This document shows positions 31,187-33,122 of a stretch of DNA of 33,122 nt, piece after piece; the stretch's first letter is position 1; every line of letters starts with the position of its first letter. Where the stretch lies: NCBI RefSeq assembly GCF_026008495.1, contig NZ_BQUN01000100.1, positions 31,173 to 64,294 of the forward strand. Direction: 5' to 3'. Both the position numbers and the translations under genes were made by a program. Below the pieces are notes generated by a model. The model did not search any database, was not told the origin of the DNA, and worked only from the letters and a program-made list of their open reading frames with translations. Source of the stretch: Streptomyces sp. A012304 (lineage in GTDB: Bacteria > Actinomycetota > Actinomycetes > Streptomycetales > Streptomycetaceae).

Positions 31187-32230
31187 GTGCTGGACGGCGA
31201 CGGCTCCGCGTACGGCGTCGACGGGATCGTGCTGGACTGCCCGGCGACCACGATCGTGGAGCTGGTGGAGTGGACGCTGCGCGACCCGCTGATCGTCCTC
31301 ACCGCCGCGGCCGCCGTGAAGCTCGGGCTGCCCGAGCGCCTGGAGGGCCACGAGCAGCGCCGCTCCCTGCGCCTGCCCGAGGACCACCCGGTCGTCAAGC
31401 AGGTGGTGAAGGCGAAGTGGCGGCTCACCCAGCGCGGGTTCGGCCCCTGGGCAAGGATCTACCGCAAGGCGCAGGGGCGTGAGCGGCAGTGCGTGCAGCT
31501 GGCGATCCTGTCCTGGGACGCCCTTGATGAACGGGCCTGGCCCGGCGTTACGGAGATGGAGCCGGCCGACATCGCCCGCGTCCTCGGCGTCTACGCCCAG
31601 CGGGTCATCACCCCGCGCGGGTCGACGGCCGTGTCCGGTCTGGAGCTGATGACGGCGCTGCGCCCGCCGACGAAGCCGGAGCGCGATGAGGAGACCGGCA
31701 ACTGGGTCTCCGGCTACAACCCGGGGTCCCTGGGGACGGAGCCGATGGACCCGGCGCCGCCGGAGGCCACCCCGGAGCACCCGGTCGTCGTTCAGTCCGG
31801 CTGGACCGGCGGGTTCCTCAACGAGGAGGCGTACCAGTGGGTGCGGTCGGTGGACTCGCTCAGCGATGAGGAGTGCCTGCTGCCCTTCGCGGTCGTCCTG
31901 GACCTCAACACCGCTGCCGTCATCAGCAAGGCTCGGGTCAACATGCACCGCAAGCTGAACAACATGGCGAAGATGACCGGGCTGTTCCCGCTCGCCGTGC
32001 TGTCCGACTGTGTCGTCCACCCGTCGCCGGGCGCGAGCCCGCTGGACTTCCTCCCCTACGCGGCCTCGGGCAAGCCGCAGCCGGGCGGCTTCCGCCTCGG
32101 GCCGACGCCGGGCCTGGCGAAGCTGGAGGGCGTCCAGTCGATGCTGTGGGCGGTGGAGCTGATGGAGAAGGGCCTCAACCCGGCCCGCCACATCAAGGGC
32201 GGCGACGCCGTCCTGGACGAGGGCGAGTAG
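31187..32230 (+). CDS. tap: telomere-associated protein Tap, shortened by deletions
   Basis: 347 residues from a GTG at 31187; the frame is open and Tap-like back to about 31030 (APVALAAPERPARPAARPAT). Full Tap is, as I recall, about 740 residues with an N-terminal helix-turn-helix; it binds telomere 3' overhangs and recruits the terminal protein Tpg. Seen: VLDGDGSAYGVDGIVLDCPA, LPEDHPVVKQVVKAKWRLTQ, RGFGPWARIYRKAQG, GSTAVSGLELMTALRPPT, then VVLDLNTAAVISKARVNMHR and AVLSDCVVHPSPGASPLDFL, KLEGVQSMLWAVELMEKGLN, PARHIKGGDAV. The jump at about 31915 from LDLNTA to SKARVNMHR removes several hundred residues but keeps the frame. The front with the DNA-binding domain is missing too. Confidence 0.75.
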   Translation: MLDGDGSAYGVDGIVLDCPATTIVELVEWTLRDPLIVLTAAAAVKLGLPERLEGHEQRRSLRLPEDHPVVKQVVKAKWRLTQRGFGPWARIYRKAQGRERQCVQLAILSWDALDERAWPGVTEMEPADIARVLGVYAQRVITPRGSTAVSGLELMTALRPPTKPERDEETGNWVSGYNPGSLGTEPMDPAPPEATPEHPVVVQSGWTGGFLNEEAYQWVRSVDSLSDEECLLPFAVVLDLNTAAVISKARVNMHRKLNNMAKMTGLFPLAVLSDCVVHPSPGASPLDFLPYAASGKPQPGGFRLGPTPGLAKLEGVQSMLWAVELMEKGLNPARHIKGGDAVLDEGE

Positions 32231-32233
32231 GCC

Positions 32234-32464
32234 GTGGCCACCGGCGCCGCCCGGTCCGCTGCTTGGGGCGGATCCGCCCCAAGCTCCGCGCCGTCGCTGG
32301 AGGCCGGCGCGGAGCGGGAGCGGACGCTGGACCGCCTGGAGGCGCGCATGGAGGCCCTGCAGTTCTCCCTGCACGTCCGGGCCTCGCCGCGGTTCGAGCT
32401 GTGGCGGCATGACCTGCGCGAGACGCGCGAGACCTGGATCCACCTGGTCGACCCCGACGGCCAG
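32234..32464 (+). pseudogene. short reading frame between tap and tpg
   Basis: GTG at 32234, three bases after the tap stop. LEAGAERERTLDRLEARMEA, LQFSLHVRASPRFELWRHDL, RETRETWIHLVDPDGQ looks coding; beyond about 32464 the frame is only a shadow of tpg. Unrecognised. It may be a small cotranscribed gene whose end was fused into tpg by a deletion. Confidence 0.35.
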
Positions 32465-33023
32465 GGCAGGCGAGATCGAGAACGCCATCGAGCGGGCCGA
32501 CCGGGAGGCGTTCACCAAGGAGTCGCCCAAGGCCCTCAAGGGGCAGATCGGCTTCCTGATCAAGCAGTTCGGCAGCGCGAAGGCCGTCGCCCAGGAGATC
32601 GGCGTCACCGCCGACTCCGTGAACAGGTACCGCCGCGGCGCCCGCAAGCACGCCCGCGCCGACGTCGCCGCGAAGATCGACGACGCCGTACGACAGCGGT
32701 GGCAGCCGCTGGTGCGCAAGCGCCGGCAGAAGCAGGCGGCCACCAGCACCGGGATCACCGTGGAGACCCGGGCCCGGTTCGGCTACACCGCGCCGGTCGG
32801 CACGACCGACGACGGCCGCTTCCGCAGCCTCACCGTGCACCTGCCCCCGCAGTACGCGCAGCGCCTCTTCGACGCCCGCGACGCGGGGGCAACCGACCAG
32901 CAGATGCGCGGAATCATCGCCGAAGGATTCAAGGAGGTCTATTTCCAGGACGGCGGAGCCCGTGCCATGGGACTGTCGGATGTGGAAATCAACGACATCG
33001 ACTACCTGGATCTCGACTACTGA
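32409..33023 (+). CDS. tpg: telomere terminal protein Tpg
   Basis: 204 residues from an ATG at 32409. Tpg is covalently linked to the 5' ends of linear Streptomyces replicons and primes end patching during replication. Seen: a helix-turn-helix-like segment (AKAVAQEIGVTADSVNRYRR, about 58-77), KHARADVAAKIDDAVRQRW, then GITVETRARFGYTAPVGTTD, LTVHLPPQYAQRLFDARDAG and KEVYFQDGGARAMGLSDVE, closely following known Tpg proteins. Conserved sequence starts at Gly21 (GEIENAIERADREAF); the first 20 residues look foreign and overlap the short frame upstream, so the native start may have been lost and replaced. The protein body is whole, about 184 residues, the family's normal length. Its presence indicates a linear replicon. 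Confidence 0.9.
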   Translation: MTCARRARPGSTWSTPTARAGEIENAIERADREAFTKESPKALKGQIGFLIKQFGSAKAVAQEIGVTADSVNRYRRGARKHARADVAAKIDDAVRQRWQPLVRKRRQKQAATSTGITVETRARFGYTAPVGTTDDGRFRSLTVHLPPQYAQRLFDARDAGATDQQMRGIIAEGFKEVYFQDGGARAMGLSDVEINDIDYLDLDY

Positions 33024-33076
33024 ATGCATCTCCATCAACGGTCCCAGCTACCGACTCAATGAGCCGAAGCACGGTA

Positions 33077-33104
33077 GTTGTCACATAGGCAGTCTTGTTG
33101 TCAC
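33077..33104 (+). repeat. direct repeat GTTGTCAC, 20 bases apart
   Basis: GTTGTCAC at 33077-33084 and 33097-33104, i.e. two turns of the helix apart and on the same face. They lie between the tpg stop and the window end, so could be an operator or promoter for a gene to the right. Only two copies are visible. Confidence 0.4.
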
Positions 33105-33122
33105 CTGGGAGGTGCGGCGCCG

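Noticed and set aside
30884..32758. A 624-codon minus-strand frame opposite tap and tpg
   Set aside because: Both plus-strand genes match known families; the minus frame is arginine/leucine-rich low complexity.

Overview
The window is very GC-rich actinobacterial DNA and almost certainly comes from Streptomyces or a close relative. The strongest taxonomic signal is at the right edge. There a telomere terminal-protein gene (tpg, 32409-33023) follows a shortened telomere-associated-protein gene (tap, 31187-32230), a pair that belongs to linear Streptomyces replicons. Together with the density of transposase fragments and truncated genes, this suggests the unstable arm of a linear chromosome or a linear plasmid.

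Layout, left to right. (1) 1-3130: a cyclodipeptide synthase (AlbC type), a lipoprotein, an IS5-type element that needs a -1 frameshift, and a DUF1963 protein. (2) 3500-8300: a patchwork of gene pieces (integrase, Rhs fused in frame to a Ser/Thr kinase, ANTAR protein, broken secreted HNH nuclease, IS21 piece, ClpP-like piece) around one healthy gene, a 2H phosphoesterase. (3) 8304-13138: the most coherent block. A polyprenyl diphosphate synthase converges on a four-gene operon of a divergent squalene/phytoene-synthase relative, an ABC ATPase, an ABC permease and a phytoene/squalene synthase. All three junctions in the operon are 4-bp ATGA overlaps. No desaturase or cyclase is present, so this looks like a minimal isoprenoid synthesis-and-transport system. 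(4) 13300-14900: IS110, IclR and DDE-transposase pieces. (5) 14982-16402: an AhpD-like gene and a divergent ECF41-type sigma factor, with a mirror-image promoter pair between them. (6) 16488-18330: serine recombinase with a nonsense codon, a perfect 26-bp res-like palindrome, a hypothetical gene and the end of a Tn3-type transposase. (7) 18324-23800: hypothetical genes (DUF6207, DUF4253), a decayed TPR gene, glycosyltransferase pieces and a cluster of GGGGACCG repeats. (8) 23844-24719: an intact IS with good inverted repeats. (9) 24862-27516: a large secreted BNR/propeller protein. (10) 28022-29431: two group II intron relics, each with a recognisable domain V, flanking a DMT-type transporter. 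(11) 29505-31046: an IS piece, the 3' half of a tRNA-Arg (attachment-site relic) with its terminator, an integrase piece, a second piece of the region-8 IS type and a truncated membrane protein. (12) tap-tpg.

Functionally the window reads as a few working islands (cyclodipeptide synthase, isoprenoid/ABC operon, ECF41-AhpD module, secreted propeller protein, tpg) in a matrix shaped by repeated insertion, deletion and illegitimate joining. All family calls are from reading motifs by eye; no database search was run. Junction coordinates of fragments are approximate, usually within 10-40 bases.
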